A stretch of 64,000 nt of DNA from Trichosphaerium sp. ATCC 40318 (taxonomy: Eukaryota; Discosea; Flabellinia; Trichosidae): assembly GCA_038496445.1 (NCBI GenBank), contig JALMLS010000287.1, positions 152,347 to 216,346 of the forward strand, in the 5' to 3' direction. The notes under the pieces were generated by a model that did no database searches, was not told the origin of the DNA, and saw nothing but the letters and a program-made list of their open reading frames with translations. The translations under genes were made by a program, and so were the position numbers. Below are positions 1 through 12,306 of the stretch, piece by piece. Positions within the stretch are counted from its first letter, which is position 1; the number at the start of each line of letters is the position of its first letter.

Positions 1-259
1 TCACCTGCTTCTTGTAGCATGTCACTGCCATAAGAGTTTTACAAAAGAGATTTACACGCGAACCACGTGTACGTCACGTTGTTCTACTACTTTTTTATGT
101 GACGCTACTTCGTTGGTTGTAGTAAGGTAACGTAAAATACGGAAATATAGAAACTGGAGACTTTTTTTGTTAAAGTGTTATCACCTAACAAAATTCACGT
201 GGCTGCCGTTGGACATGAGAATTAAAAAAAAAGTGTACACATGCGTTTGTAACAAGGCT

Positions 260-742
260 TTATTTAGCTGGATCTTCATATCTCATTGTAAACTCAACAT
301 CATAGGTAATATAATGGCCTAACGCGTTTTTTTCCCATACTTTCATGTCCAAAGTATTATTTACAATGGGAGTCTCTGAGGGTTCATCTAGATTTACACT
401 CTGCATGATTTTCATTCCTGCATTGTTTGGGTCATCTATCATAGACATTGAGCGTAGATTATAATAACGGTCATAGTAGTGAACTACAGAAGAAGTATGT
501 GTAGAAGTAGCGCCATCTTGTCGATGTACAAATGAACAATCTGGTTGTATTTCTCCAATCCAACGTTGTAGCGCACCGTATGGCGAGTTGTATTGCCAGC
601 TTATATGATAGTATCTCTTTACAAAACGTTGAATACCTCTGTTGTTAGGTGTTGACGATACCAAGTAGTACTCACAGTCATAAGCACACTGTGAGAGAGT
701 GAATAAGGTTATCAGAAGTAAAAAGAAAGTTGCTGCACGCAT
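260..742 (-). CDS. small secreted protein, unknown function
   Basis: This is an intact, intronless 160-residue ORF that begins with ATG. Residues 1-19 form a typical signal peptide (MRAATFFLLLITLFTLSQC) with a likely cut near the first Cys. The mature part is rich in Tyr, Asn and Ser, has only two or three Cys, and carries one N-glycosylation sequon (NNT). I recognise no domain. It is unlike the other secreted protein in this window (35909-36654), which has introns. Upstream lies a CACGTG-rich spacer. Secretion is inferred from the N-terminus; the function is unknown. Confidence 0.7.
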   Translation of the reverse strand: MRAATFFLLLITLFTLSQCAYDCEYYLVSSTPNNRGIQRFVKRYYHISWQYNSPYGALQRWIGEIQPDCSFVHRQDGATSTHTSSVVHYYDRYYNLRSMSMIDDPNNAGMKIMQSVNLDEPSETPIVNNTLDMKVWEKNALGHYITYDVEFTMRYEDPAK

Positions 743-1899
743 GTTTGTTATGTATGAAGGTTACACAAATGTTTCCCAAATACAAAGACTGCTAACTTCC
801 GTAAAGGTACACAAAGTGACCTGCGCAAGTAAACAAAACATTATTCAACAAAATACCCACGTGGGTGATGCGGTGCGTTCAGGAAGATCTGTCGCGATAT
901 GAGGTGATCCCTGGCAATCTCGTCTTAATGTTTACCCAACAACTCTTTCACGCATTTACACGCACAATAGGCATCTAAATACTCTTTGAACGCCTAAAAA
1001 AACTGTGCACGTGTGCCACTTTGTATTGTTGAATAAAAGCAAAAAAGTTCGAATTTGTGCGCTTCTTTCGCAACTGTTTCCCTAGATTCTGTCATCATGC
1101 GATGAGTTAAACCCCCACCGAAATGTCCTCTCACTAAAATGGGAAGAGACACGCCTGTGTGATTTGTTTAGGGCTGTTTTGGCAAGTATTTTTTTTCAAA
1201 GCCTCGTTTCGCTAGTTCGTGGATTTAGTGGATTGTCATTCATATTATTCATACAGCTACCAGCGCAGCGGTAGTAGAGGAAATTTTTTTGTACGCAAGC
1301 GCTCTTTGTCAACACTAGCGATGTCGTACTGTTGAGTGTATACCTACAACACGTTTGCATCCGTAAGCAAGAGCAAGTCGTATTTTTTTATCACGTGATA
1401 ATTATGAGGCAAAATACCGTCATGAAAGAGACAAATAGATGCCTTGTATACAAAGCTCACCAAAGAGTTGGTAATTCTTGAACACCACAGGTTACGCGAA
1501 AATCCTCCTGTTTTGTGATAAGGTTTGCTCCTTTTTTCTTTTTACTTCTGTGTCGGACACAAACAACCGTATGACGCTATAACGTCCATTGATGATTAGT
1601 GACGTATCAATATTTCTGTCTATTTCTCAAATTGTTCTGTACGCGCTACACTGAAACATTATTCAATCGCAGTACGTCAATAGAACCATAGCCATTTTTT
1701 TTATTATTCATGAATTTAGAGTACTGTTATGAATATCCAGCAAATGTCATTTGCTTGTTTGGTTTATTTGACTATGTTTTACTTTAGTCGAGCACGCTTC
1801 GCGTTACATAATAGTACAACACAAGCCTTAGCTTGGGAAAAATCCTCTTTACAAGTTTGTTTGTGTATTCTTTGATTAGCCTCTGAGTTTACTTTTCTG
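743..1899. other. gene-poor spacer with clustered CACGTG palindromes
   Basis: No convincing ORF was seen on either strand. The stretch holds CACGTG hexamers at about 858, 1008 and 1392, with two more at 64 and 196 beyond the neighbouring gene. These resemble bHLH/E-box type sites and may be promoter elements. Confidence 0.5.
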
Positions 1900-2096
1900 G
1901 TGATTATGTATTGTTTGTATAATTCTATTTGGTGTATTAGTAAACGCCATGGTGAGTATAGAAGTTGGTATGAAGATGGCAAACTGCAGAACAATACGTT
2001 TATAAAGATGGACGAAGACATGGAGAGTATAAGTCTTGGCATTGTAGAGATGTTTTTCAAAGGCAATATCTTTGCCAAAAAAAAAAATAGTGTTCA
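1900..2096 (+). pseudogene. decayed MORN_2 repeat fragment
   Basis: Two repeat units of the MORN_2 (YwqK-like) type can be read. One reads KRHGEYRSWYEDGKLQ (about 1942-1991). After a frame change near 1990 a second reads YKDGRRHGEYKSW and runs to about 2060. No start codon or full repeat array remains. The repeats match the style of the MORN_2 proteins at 20851-21786 and 22897-23924, so this is probably a relic of the same family. It ends just before the 3' end of the convergent PP4R3 gene. Confidence 0.65.
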
Positions 2097-2103
2097 TTTT
2101 ACA

Positions 2104-5100
2104 TTATGTTTTATTACGGTCTGGCTTTAACCGCTTAGAAGGAGGTGGTGCGCCATTCTCATTTACGTCATTAATATCATTTATACTTGATGAAATCTCA
2201 GTTGATTTTCGCTTTTTCATATTCACTTCACCAACGTGAACTTCCTTCTTTTCTCCGTCTGGAGTGAAATCCTCATCATCAGAATCAGAGTCACCATATG
2301 CAACAAGATTTCCTAGTATACTAGGTTTACTAGCATTATCTCTAACCTCAGGTTCAAAAGAATCAGGAGGTGTAGCATCATCATCATCGTCATCGTCTCG
2401 ATCAAAAAATTTATCATCTTCATCAATATCCCAACTTGGCTGTTTTTTACCTCCTCTATCTTTAAACGAACTAGAACAAGACGTCAGACATTTCACCACA
2501 GTATCAAGAACAGGTCTAGTACACACGTTGGCCCAAAAAAAAAAACAAGACGAGAAAAGCGTAAAAAGCCACAAGGCTGAAAAAAGAACAAAAAATTGAC
2601 AAAAAAAAAAAAGAACATCGTACGTTGAGGTTCCTTCCATTTTGTTTTTATCATACTCATTCTGTTCATAACGCGCTTTAAGTGACTTGAAAGTAGAAAC
2701 ATAATCCACATGCTCTAACTTTGATCCAAAGTTTTCAATGACATGTTTAACAAGTGGTTTGTTATTACTCTAAAAAAAAAGAACAATGAGTACATTGAAA
2801 CGAAATTACTAACAACAGATGGTCGATCTTGTGTTGGACGTCATATTGATTTTAAAGGGTTGATATTAACATGTACACATACCTTTTTAATATGCTCAAA
2901 TAACTCCAAAATAGCTGAGTTTAGAAGGTTGTATTTTGATCCGTTTGCAATAAATAAGTCCACAATAGGTGCGAACAAGTTCATTTTCATGATATGATTA
3001 CTATAATACTTATCTGTCTCATGGACTATAGCTCGGAAAAACCGAAGTGCAGCTAGAACAACAGAGTAAGTACAACCCCAACAGGTAGTTATGAATAAAA
3101 AAATTAACAAATAGGAGAACTGTGAATCGTACACAAAATAAGGAATTTCTCGCGACTACCAACAAGTACTATGACTTTGGAGGGAATGTTTTTTCCCAGT
3201 AGGTATTGCTTAACACGATAATCATGTCTACGCACAAGATGCGTGAGTAAGTCTAGTGTTAGGTTCTTAGAGAGACCTTCAGCTTCAGAATGAACACCAC
3301 CTACAAAAACAAGATTAACAAAACAAAGGTAAAACCAGGGTCTTTCGACCACAACACAAAAAAACACCGCTGTACGTACCAGGAGGGAGTGCTCGCAGTA
3401 TTGGAGCAATAACAAATTTCATGTACATCGTGTAAAACTTATCCACAAAGTCTTGGTTACCGTCATAGGCCTAAAGTAATCAATCAATAAAAATATGTCA
3501 AAAAAAAAAAAAACTTCGAACTCACCTCTTCGTTAGCATCAGCAGCGTCAATGATTAATTTAATTACATCGCTGATAAGGATCTTAACACCACTCTCTGG
3601 GTCTTTATCGAGACACTCGATCAATATATACAAGAGAGATCCCTCTACAAAGAAACAGTAAGAATCATTTATTACAATAATTTTAGGGAAAAAAAACGTA
3701 CCAGGCGTTGATTCCGCCTTGTGGTGATTAGAAATATGCGTCCTTATAAGAGTTGAATCACTTTCGATGCTATGCGACATAATCTCAATACTAAACGGAG
3801 GTAAGAACACGTTCCATCCATGTATTCAATAAACAACAAGAAAACAGAAAAACTTGTGCAGCATCTAGAAAGCGCTGCTACAAATCTCCTTTTATGAGAA
3901 CGCACCTGTTTAATCGCACAGATTTATCTGGGTTCTGTAAAGTTTTAGCCAATACGTCGTATAAACCACGATCATTCAAGGAGCTAAAAATAAATGAGTT
4001 AACAATATGTTAAGTGATACAACATACCGATAAAAGGCAGTAATATTACGGAGTTCAAGAGTCTTTACTAAATCACATAGACTCTGTAAGAGCTTCATCA
4101 AATCAATCATTTTATCCTGTGGTGTAGACGATGATTTTATACGAACAAATCTCAAAAACAGTCAAGGAACAACACCACTGGTGCGTAAAAACAAAAAAAA
4201 TATTTGGAAAAAAAAAAGTGGATACAGTTTTGTCAAAAACGCAGCGTCTGTAGATAGCTTTGCAGCAATTTGACAATTGTTGATAATCACAAGAGAACCA
4301 AGTGTGCTAAAGGTCCCTTCATCTAATACACGGGCCAAAATAACATCCTAGAAACCAGTTAATTTATGCACAAAGCAAAAAAACAAATAAATTACACACC
4401 TTAATATATTGCAAGCGAAACGTTAAGTGGATTTGATTTACAATTTCTGGATCGCCAAAGTCAAGTACTTGGTTGAATTTTGCTTTATTTTTTATAAAGT
4501 CACGATGTCTTGTAGTTTTATTCAATTCAGGGTCATCTAGACATAAATAAGAAATCATTAGAAAAAAGAATTCTGAGAATTCTAATTAGAAAAGAGGAAA
4601 AAAACTGAAACTCCTTTTTAAGGCCACTCAGTAGGTTAAAAAAATATGCAGATATCGATTCGTACATTCTAGTGCACCAAGCAAGTCAAAAATATGATCA
4701 TCATCAAAGACAAAGTCGTAAATAGCTGGATTATTTAACAACACTAAAAAAAACAAAATATAAGCATAAATGTAATTCTTCGTGAACTACAAACTTTAAA
4801 ACTTTGACATACCGACACTAGTGAATATCTTAAAAATCCTACCAAGGTCCTCTTTAGCGTCAAGATCATCCAAAATGTGAAACAAATCAAACAATTTTTT
4901 CAAGTAATTACCGTCCTAAAATACACGTTAAACCAATAACAAACATTTCCCGAAGCGTAAAAATGATCAAAGCCAACAACAAAAATCCGATTAAATAATC
5001 GAGATTAACGAAATGCGATCGACCTCTACTTACGTTATCTAGTAGTGCTTTCGCAATCTTCTCCTTACGCATAGCGTATGTACCAGAGGATATTACTGTA

Positions 5101-6284
5101 ACAATTTCATCAAGATTTTTTATATTTGCTGTAGGTAATTCTATTGCTTTTGTATTAGATAGCTCTGCATAATCTAAATTTACATTAATAACTATTTACA
5201 TACTTACGAAATTGAAAAAAGATCATTTTGTGATGTTCATAATTTCGACATAAGGTGGAACTACTACACTCACACTCTATGTGTGGTAATAGACAAGTAT
5301 TTGATGAAGAGTAAAGAGGTAAACAACACCAAAAAATAAAAATACAATACGCCTAGTAAGTATCGCATTGATCAGAACGTAATAGTTTCATTGATTTAGC
5401 GCGTGTTCCTTTTTTGATAAATTTTTTTTTGTGAATACTTATTCAATGCAAAGGCACTTACGCTCATCAATAAACCCGAAACCAGCTCCTAGATCGCTTG
5501 GTATTTGATCACTTCCCATTTGTATCTGGTGGTTACGTAGTTCTTCCCTACAAGCCTTCTGTCAATATTTCTTTGCATGTAAAAAAATAATTTTGGCGCG
5601 AAATGAGCGCCTATTTCTCTAAAGGCGTTTTGAAAATGCGACAAAAAAGAATTGACAAGTACGCGGTAACCTTTCCGTACCATATCTCATGACACCCAGA
5701 AGGTTCTTGAAAGCTAAGTGCTAAATCTTCTGTATCTTCAGCGTCAGATTCTTCATCCTTCGCTTGATTCCAAACGATGAGAGTGTCTACAATGCGTGTT
5801 GGTTTTTTATTTCGAAAAAAAAAAAATAGAAAGCTGTGAATGGGTTGAAAATATCCGTGACTAATGACATGTGAGCCATCTACGCCAAAAATGCGAAAAA
5901 AACCATCAAACTAAGTCCTTGCTTTTTCAAAGCGTCGCGGAAAACTAACGGTTACCCCAACACCATTTTCAGCCACTCCATGTTTCAAAAACGCGCACCT
6001 TGTTGCCGTTTATAGATATCTTCCTTTGAGATTCGTGATTTCAGGAGCATGACCTTTTCATCGTCCTCCGACACAACAAATATCACTGGCGATACGTTCT
6101 AGGTTTTTTGAGCGTGTACAGAGTCATTTTAAGCGTTTGGTAAATTATGAAACCATTTTTTTCAATATGTCTGATAATGCACCTCTGTTTCAACAATAGT
6201 AACATAACCGGTGCCTTGATCGGCCCATTGACCATCCTCATTTAGTTTGTACACCTTCACGCGGCGGTCGTTTGTCTTTTCCAT
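2104..6284 (-). CDS. PP4 regulatory subunit 3 (SMEK/PSY2 family)
   Basis: Regulatory subunit of protein phosphatase 4, which targets the enzyme to DNA-repair and signalling substrates. The start is ATG at 6284. The first exon encodes an EVH1/PH-like domain opening with RRVKVYKLNEDGQWADQGTG. Next comes LIVWNQAKDEESDAEDTEDL, then a helical-repeat Smk-1 region that includes KEKIAKALLDN and DPEIVNQIHLTFRLQYIK. The C-terminus has the usual acidic stretch (seven Asp in a row) and basic clusters (KKRKS, PPPSKRLK) suggesting nuclear localisation. Many short introns interrupt the gene, some with poly-A runs that read as poly-T on the coding strand. Order of elements and spacing match the family end to end, so it looks complete. 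Inner exon borders were not all fixed. Confidence 0.88.
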
Positions 6285-6547
6285 GAAGGTGTCTCTCTGA
6301 AAACACTACCCAATCATATTTATCAAGAAATACATTGCAGTTGCAAAAAAAAAAGTTCCCTGAGGTCAAGGCGAAAAAAGTACGTCTGCATACGTGATAA
6401 CACTGGTACCACGCCTATTATGCGCTGTGGTGCACAACACAATACAGACTAAGCATTCACACTAAACAATTGCATTTTACTTGCTGAAAACGTTATCAGT
6501 TAATAGCTATTTGCGTGGTTTCGCGCAAGAGACCTCTTACCGACGTT

Positions 6548-9500
6548 ATGGAGAAGAATTCTCGAGGTTACTCAGCTGCGAAAAACAAGCATCCTGGCTA
6601 TTCCCAAGTGGCCCAAGAACTAAATCAACGCATTTTGCGACCACCATTGCCCAAAACACCAACTAGGACAAAAAAGCAATCTTCGCTAAACGTTACACCA
6701 GCGGAGGTATTTCTTTAGCGTTATAACCGCGTCAATTTGGATAATAACACTTGCCAGGCAATTTCAAAGTCAACATCGACGGAACTATTACATAGCTCGC
6801 TAAAGGAGCGTTATGTATCACGAAGCGTAGAAGTAAAGGACTCCACAGTTGTTGAACGTGAAAAGAATCCTTACGCGGTACGAATACTTTGTAAGCTTAT
6901 CTCACGCTACTCTATAGCTTTATCACATACTCGTGACTGTCAAGCAAACATCTTGGCTGGTATATCGTTCATTCAGTCAGTTCAACGCTCTAAACGTATC
7001 GGTACGCTTGTAACCCGAACTGATCTTATTCTGAAAATGTTTCCTGAATCTTGCAATAACCTTCTCTGTAGCTGAAAGATTATCTCCCGAAAAGCTTCAA
7101 AACGAAGCTTCCAACCAAGTGTAATTCATTGCAGCCTATAAAATTGCAAAAGCAACGCATAAAATTTCAAATTTGGCTAAAAGAATTATGTCAAGTTCAA
7201 AGCATCCAATGGGTACATACTTGGCTTGATTTTCTTGATCCAAGCAATAATGCGCCAGCTTTTATACTATCAAAAAAATCTCCAAAGAGTGGTTCGTTAC
7301 AGAAAGAAGGCCTTGCTGGTATGCTCATAGATCGTTACTTTGTGCTTATGGGCGATCAATTATTCTATTATGGAACGGAGTTGGTACGTTACAAAACAAC
7401 GAACGAAGATGGCAAAAAAACAGATTTTTTTTTTCTCAAGATGACAGTTCTCTTTCCTTTTTTGCGAATTCTCGATGCTGCTAGTTTTTGTTTTGGCGCT
7501 AACTCTTTGAATGTAGTCTGCAAAACCTCGTGGTCAAATAGATTTGACTACAGCTAGTATAGAGGTTGTATGTACTGGTGAATACGCTGGTGTTGCGTTT
7601 GAAGTTATTGGTGATAAGAAGCATGTATTTATTGCAGAATCAGAGTTTGATATGCATGAATGGGTTATAGCCATAAGGACCGAACGTATGAAAGGCACAA
7701 AAGTGAATGAAGACTACTTAAACTTCCTACAGGCAAGAATCTTTGTATTCTTATTTTTTTTTATGTTTTCAGAAAAATACTTGTTTCTCGCGTTGTGTTG
7801 TTGTAAAAACGTTCTTATTTTGTTTTTAGCAAGTAGCGAACGATGATAGACAGACGCCATCTCAAAGAGTAGATGATAACAACCAAGATCGTCGCGCTTT
7901 CACGGACTTTGTATCATTAACAGTCCGTTACAGTGAGGCTAAGAATAATCCACAACCAGGTTCTTTTAGAATGAACCGTTCTACGGGATCTGAAGTACCA
8001 GGTTTATGTGATACAAGGAGTACAGCAAGTTCTTTAGGCGGTCTAAGTGTCAGGCACGTGGTTTATTTCCACCAATTTTTTTTTCTGTTAAGTTTTCACT
8101 TTGGCTTTTGTGTTCGTCTGTAGCTATGAAGACTTTCTAAATATATTTTCTTTTTAGGTTTTCAAGTACCCTGTCACGTTCTCAGGCAGATTCTGAAAGA
8201 AATATTAAATATGGCAGTAATGGGAATATAAGAGCTGCAACACAGGATAAACTTCTTGAAAAACTTTTTGATCCTAACTTTCGAGGTTCGTTATCTATCT
8301 ATTTGAGAAATATTTTATTGGTTAATGTACACTGGTATGTGGTATTCTAAAAAATCGTATTTAGATCAATCGTTCATTGAAGAGTTTCTCGTAAATTATA
8401 GTGTTTATATGGAAGAACATTATTTGCTTGAACAACTTATTCTGAGGTTTTCAAGGGATATGCAATTATCTAAAGATATTCCACCAATACCAGGACAAAT
8501 TTTAGAGGTTGCACCACCTACAGTCACTCATTTTACAGAAGTCCAGTCAAGGTATTCTTATGTTTGAAAAATTGTTTCTTTTGGTATTGTTTTATGTTTT
8601 TCGCTGTCTTTTGGCTGTGCGAATTCAGTTGTTGAGATTACTACATAAATAATCTAGTAAACATGTTAATGTTTTTTGTTCGTAGGGTATTGCTTGTAAT
8701 AGAAGTTTGGTTGAACGATTATTTCAATGACTTTGCTAAAGATGAAGCACTGTATTGTAAACTTTTTGCTTTTATCTCGGAGACATTAGCAATTATTGAA
8801 CATGGAAAGGAAGAAGCAAGTAGACTAACTCAGCTTATACAAGACAAGGTACAAAAAAACAACATCACCTTTATTTTCATCAATTTCGTTTTTTTGTTTG
8901 CAAACTAATTTCATTGTTAGCTTTCGCCACCACCGCCTGATATGGAGGGTCTATTAGGTACGTTATAAATCATTACATATACATCAATTGGTTAACTGTA
9001 AGTAATAGTTGATGCACCTCAACCAGAGATACCGACGTTATTTGCGAAGGGTAAGCTAGCCTTTTTTTTTTGTTTTTGTTTTCATGTATCATTTCTTTCG
9101 TGTCACCGAAGTGCACAACTAATTGAAGGTCCTATTATTACCATAAAAAATGACGAAATGCCTTTTTATTGTTTGTTTTACGATCAAACCTCTCACATCC
9201 CGTGGTTTTTTATTTTCAGGAAGTCAGCAGCTTCTAAGTGTCTTTTTTAGGCACTTTTGGTCTTTTGGACGTGCCTCCAATAGAGATAGCAAGGCAGCTT
9301 ACGGTACCCTCAATAATTATCTTTCATGCATACTTATCTTTTATCTCCCTTTAGCTTATGCAACATGCTCTTTTCAAAAAAATCAAAATATCCGAATTCC
9401 TCGGCCAGAAATGGTCCAAGAGCGATAAATCTGGTGCTCGTAACATCATGAATGTTATTTACCGTAGTACAGAGGTATTTCAATAGTATTTTTCAAGCTC

Positions 9501-10352
9501 TGCTAGTGCAAGAGTCAGTTCTTCTCTAAGACCTTTTTTAGGTGTCTTTGTGGGTTTCGACTTGTATTCTACAACAACAAACACCAAAGGCTCGTGGTGC
9601 ATACATATCACAGTTTATAGATATTGCAAAGGTACTTGAATGCACGAGAATAACATGTCGTCTTAAGTTTCTTTTTTCTTTGTAAATTTCTTTTGTTTGT
9701 TGTTTTGGTTCTTCAGTTTGGTGCTTGGTTTAACTTGCTGTAGGCTTGTAAAGACCTAAGAAATTATGATATTCTTATGGCAATTTATGCAGGTGGACTA
9801 CAAACAACTGCTGTATGGCGTTTACGCAAGTCTTGGCAGTTTGTTAGTGAGAAGCGAATGAAAGTATTTAAGGAATGTGAATTTCTTTTCAATTCAGAGC
9901 CTAACTATGAATTGTATCGAAAAGAACTTATAAACGGTGGCACTCCATGTATACCATATTTAGGTATTATCCATTTTTAAACCCAAAACAATAATTTACT
10001 TCATGGCATTGATGAAAGAAAGAATTCTTTTTGATTCTGTTTTTTTTCTTACTTTTTATATTGTATGCTAAGATTCTGTTCTGTAGGTATGTACTTGAAG
10101 GATCTTACGTTTATAAATGATAGACAAGGTAATCCAGATTGTGTGACAGAACATAAACTCATAAACTATGCAAAACGAGCACTTGAAGCTAAAGTACTTA
10201 ATAGTATAATTAAGTTTCAAAATAGCCCATATTGCTTACGAGGTGTCACACAAATACAAGATTTCTTGTCAATTTTTAAACCCCTTACAACAGAAGAACT
10301 ATATACGATGTCACTTAGAACTGAAGGTGCACGTTCACGTCAACGTCGGTGA
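6548..10352 (+). CDS. PX-PH-RasGEF protein
   Basis: Predicted guanine-nucleotide exchange factor for a Ras-family GTPase. ATG at 6548 opens a basic N-terminus (exon 6548-6706). After it comes a PX domain rebuilt from short exons (YHILVTVKQTSWLVYRSF, then KLPTKCNSLQPIKLQKQR and WLDFLDPS). A PH domain follows (YFVLMGDQLFYYGTEL; GQIDLTTASIEVV; HEWVIAIRTERMKG). Then come a RasGEF N-terminal module (LLEQLILRFSRDMQLSKDI; VIEVWLNDYFNDF) and a CDC25-type catalytic domain ending in IPYLG, LTFINDRQGNPD and SIFKPLTTEELY. A PX domain suggests phosphoinositide-directed endomembrane recruitment. One intron (8054-8157) appears to use a GC donor (CAG|GCACGTG), because only that join keeps the frame. The head-to-head partner is PP4R3, about 260 bp away. 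Confidence 0.85.
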
Positions 10353-10591
10353 TGTATATTTTTTGTTGGGGGTGTGTAATTGTAGTACTTTAGAAGTTTT
10401 ATGTAAAAAAAAAGTGAATAAATATTTTAACGTTAAGGGTCCTTAAGGTAACGTCAGATCGTCAGAAACTTTCCAGTTTTTTGTGAGTGACATGGTATAG
10501 ATATTTACTATGGTTGGTTTTATTTACAAATTTGCCCAATGCCTGTAAAAATCTTGGGACGCTTTTTTTTCTGGTTTCTTTTTTTTTTTTG

Positions 10592-10837
10592 TTAAGTCAC
10601 TTTTAGGTTGTCTTTGACTTGATTGGTTGAAGTTTTCTTCTTGGTCTGTTCTGTATTGATTATTCTAGAGAGTGATGTGTTGTGATCAAGTAGAGATTTG
10701 TTATATTTTTGTAGAGTTGATTGCAACTCTACCCAAGCTGTATCACGCTGTTGGCGCGTTTGTTTAAGTTCTACAGTAATTTTTTTGTTTAACTTATTGC
10801 TCCTTCTCAAAGCCGCTTTTAATTGTTCTACTTGCAT
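10592..10837 (-). CDS. short coiled-coil protein, possibly a 3' exon
   Basis: An 81-residue ORF with ATG at 10837 encodes a charged, heptad-like helix (MQVEQLKAALRRSNKLNKKI and onward) rich in Lys, Gln, Thr and Leu. Open frame continues upstream of the ATG to a possible splice acceptor near 10908, so it may be the last exon of a longer gene. I found no first exon whose phase fits. No family is recognised. Confidence 0.4.
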   Translation of the reverse strand: MQVEQLKAALRRSNKLNKKITVELKQTRQQRDTAWVELQSTLQKYNKSLLDHNTSLSRIINTEQTKKKTSTNQVKDNLKVT

Positions 10838-12306
10838 TTGTAGAGTAGAACACTTTGTTTTGTAGTCTGGCTTTGTGACAGTTACACAAGTTTTGATTCC
10901 TTTCAGGTTAAGTCAGTGAATGAAACTTATTGAAAGAAATTCGCTATCGGCCAAAAGGAGGCAAAAATTTATGGGCGAACTTTTGGGTTTTCGTTTTTTT
11001 TGTTAAACCCTCCTACGTAGTACGTACTTTTTGTTGGTACTGCTATTATCGTACTGCTTAGTTTTCTTTTGCAATGTAGCATAATGCACCTAAGTAGAAT
11101 TTCAGTTATCACGCGCCAAAACTACAATACAACCAGTTGCAACATTGTTGAGCACTATTTGGGCGATATTGTCCGAGCTGCTTTGAAAAAACAAGGAACT
11201 AAATAGGACGCGTATCGGTGTGAGATAACGCTCTTGAACGATGTTTTAGTACTGTTGTCGGACAATACCACTACCAAAAAGTGGCGTGATGCTGGAAGGC
11301 CAGAAACCTGGCTGTAATATTGCACAAGAACGCACCTTTATGAGAGACTTGTTGCAACTGTTGGTTAAACCAAAATATCTAGTTTTCGTTTTGGGCAAAC
11401 TTTCTGTCAACATAATTTTAGTCGAAATATGGGCTAAAAGTAACCTTTCTTACACGTAACCAAATGTTTGCCCAAAACTGAAATTTCAAGTCAGCCGAAA
11501 AACTGCGCCGTATACGATTTGTTTAGGGGAACGATAAATTTAACATCAGTAGCGCCATGAGTTAACGTGAGGGAGGACAAAAAACCGCGCCAAGTAACGT
11601 CTGTTCCCATTTGCAGTACAAAACGATCAAATAGCACTCTGATTGTTCTACCACAATCCGTAAATACATTTGGCGCACACTTGGCCGAATATAGCGTTTA
11701 AGCGTTGAAACTAAACGATCATTACTCGTCCTGCATTTGTGAATGCTTCCGAGCATTCATTGCACTATCTGAAACGGGCGTTAACGCTAATTTGGCTTTG
11801 TTTGCCTAAACAGACGAAAACCACTTCATACGTGAACGTTTGTGCGTCGCGAAGCTTTTTTTGAGCGTTTCACAATAATCGTGATACTAGCGAATGTAGT
11901 GTGAGCGCTAGATGCACAAAAACCAGCGTGAGAATAAGTACAGTACGTTTATAGCAAACCTGCGTACTCATATCGCCTTTATTGGAAGATATAAGTAGAT
12001 GGTACACATTTTTGTTGTTGATAGTGTCTCCCAAAAAAAGGATTAAAACTACACGTAGAGTTAGATAACAAGTAGCGGAGAAATCGGAAATGGTAACGAG
12101 ATTTGTGACAAAAATAGCGATTTTTTACCGCCCTATTTGTACGCATTATATTCCCATGGCAGTGCTGGATACCCGGGAAATACGTAAAGAAATATTGATG
12201 ACAAAAGGGTTGACAAAAAAGCAACTTTGGGATTGTTGTCAGTTTTTTTAGATTTTGCTTGTTGCTAAAAATGCGACTAACCTGTTGATTAATTTCATGA
12301 TTTTTA
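10838..12306. other. gene-poor region
   Basis: About 1.5 kb in which no ORF has convincing composition, domain or splice pattern on either strand. ORFs at 11562-11756 and 11979-12314 exist but do not begin with ATG in a useful context and show no recognisable motif. No repeats were noticed. Confidence 0.5.

Noticed and set aside
699-902. Open frame antisense and upstream of the first secreted protein
   Set aside because: It starts without ATG, overlaps the 5' end of a better gene and has no motif.
2264-2599. Ser-rich open frame opposite the PP4R3 acidic tail
   Set aside because: It is the antisense shadow of Asp/Glu codons in the PP4R3 C-terminus.
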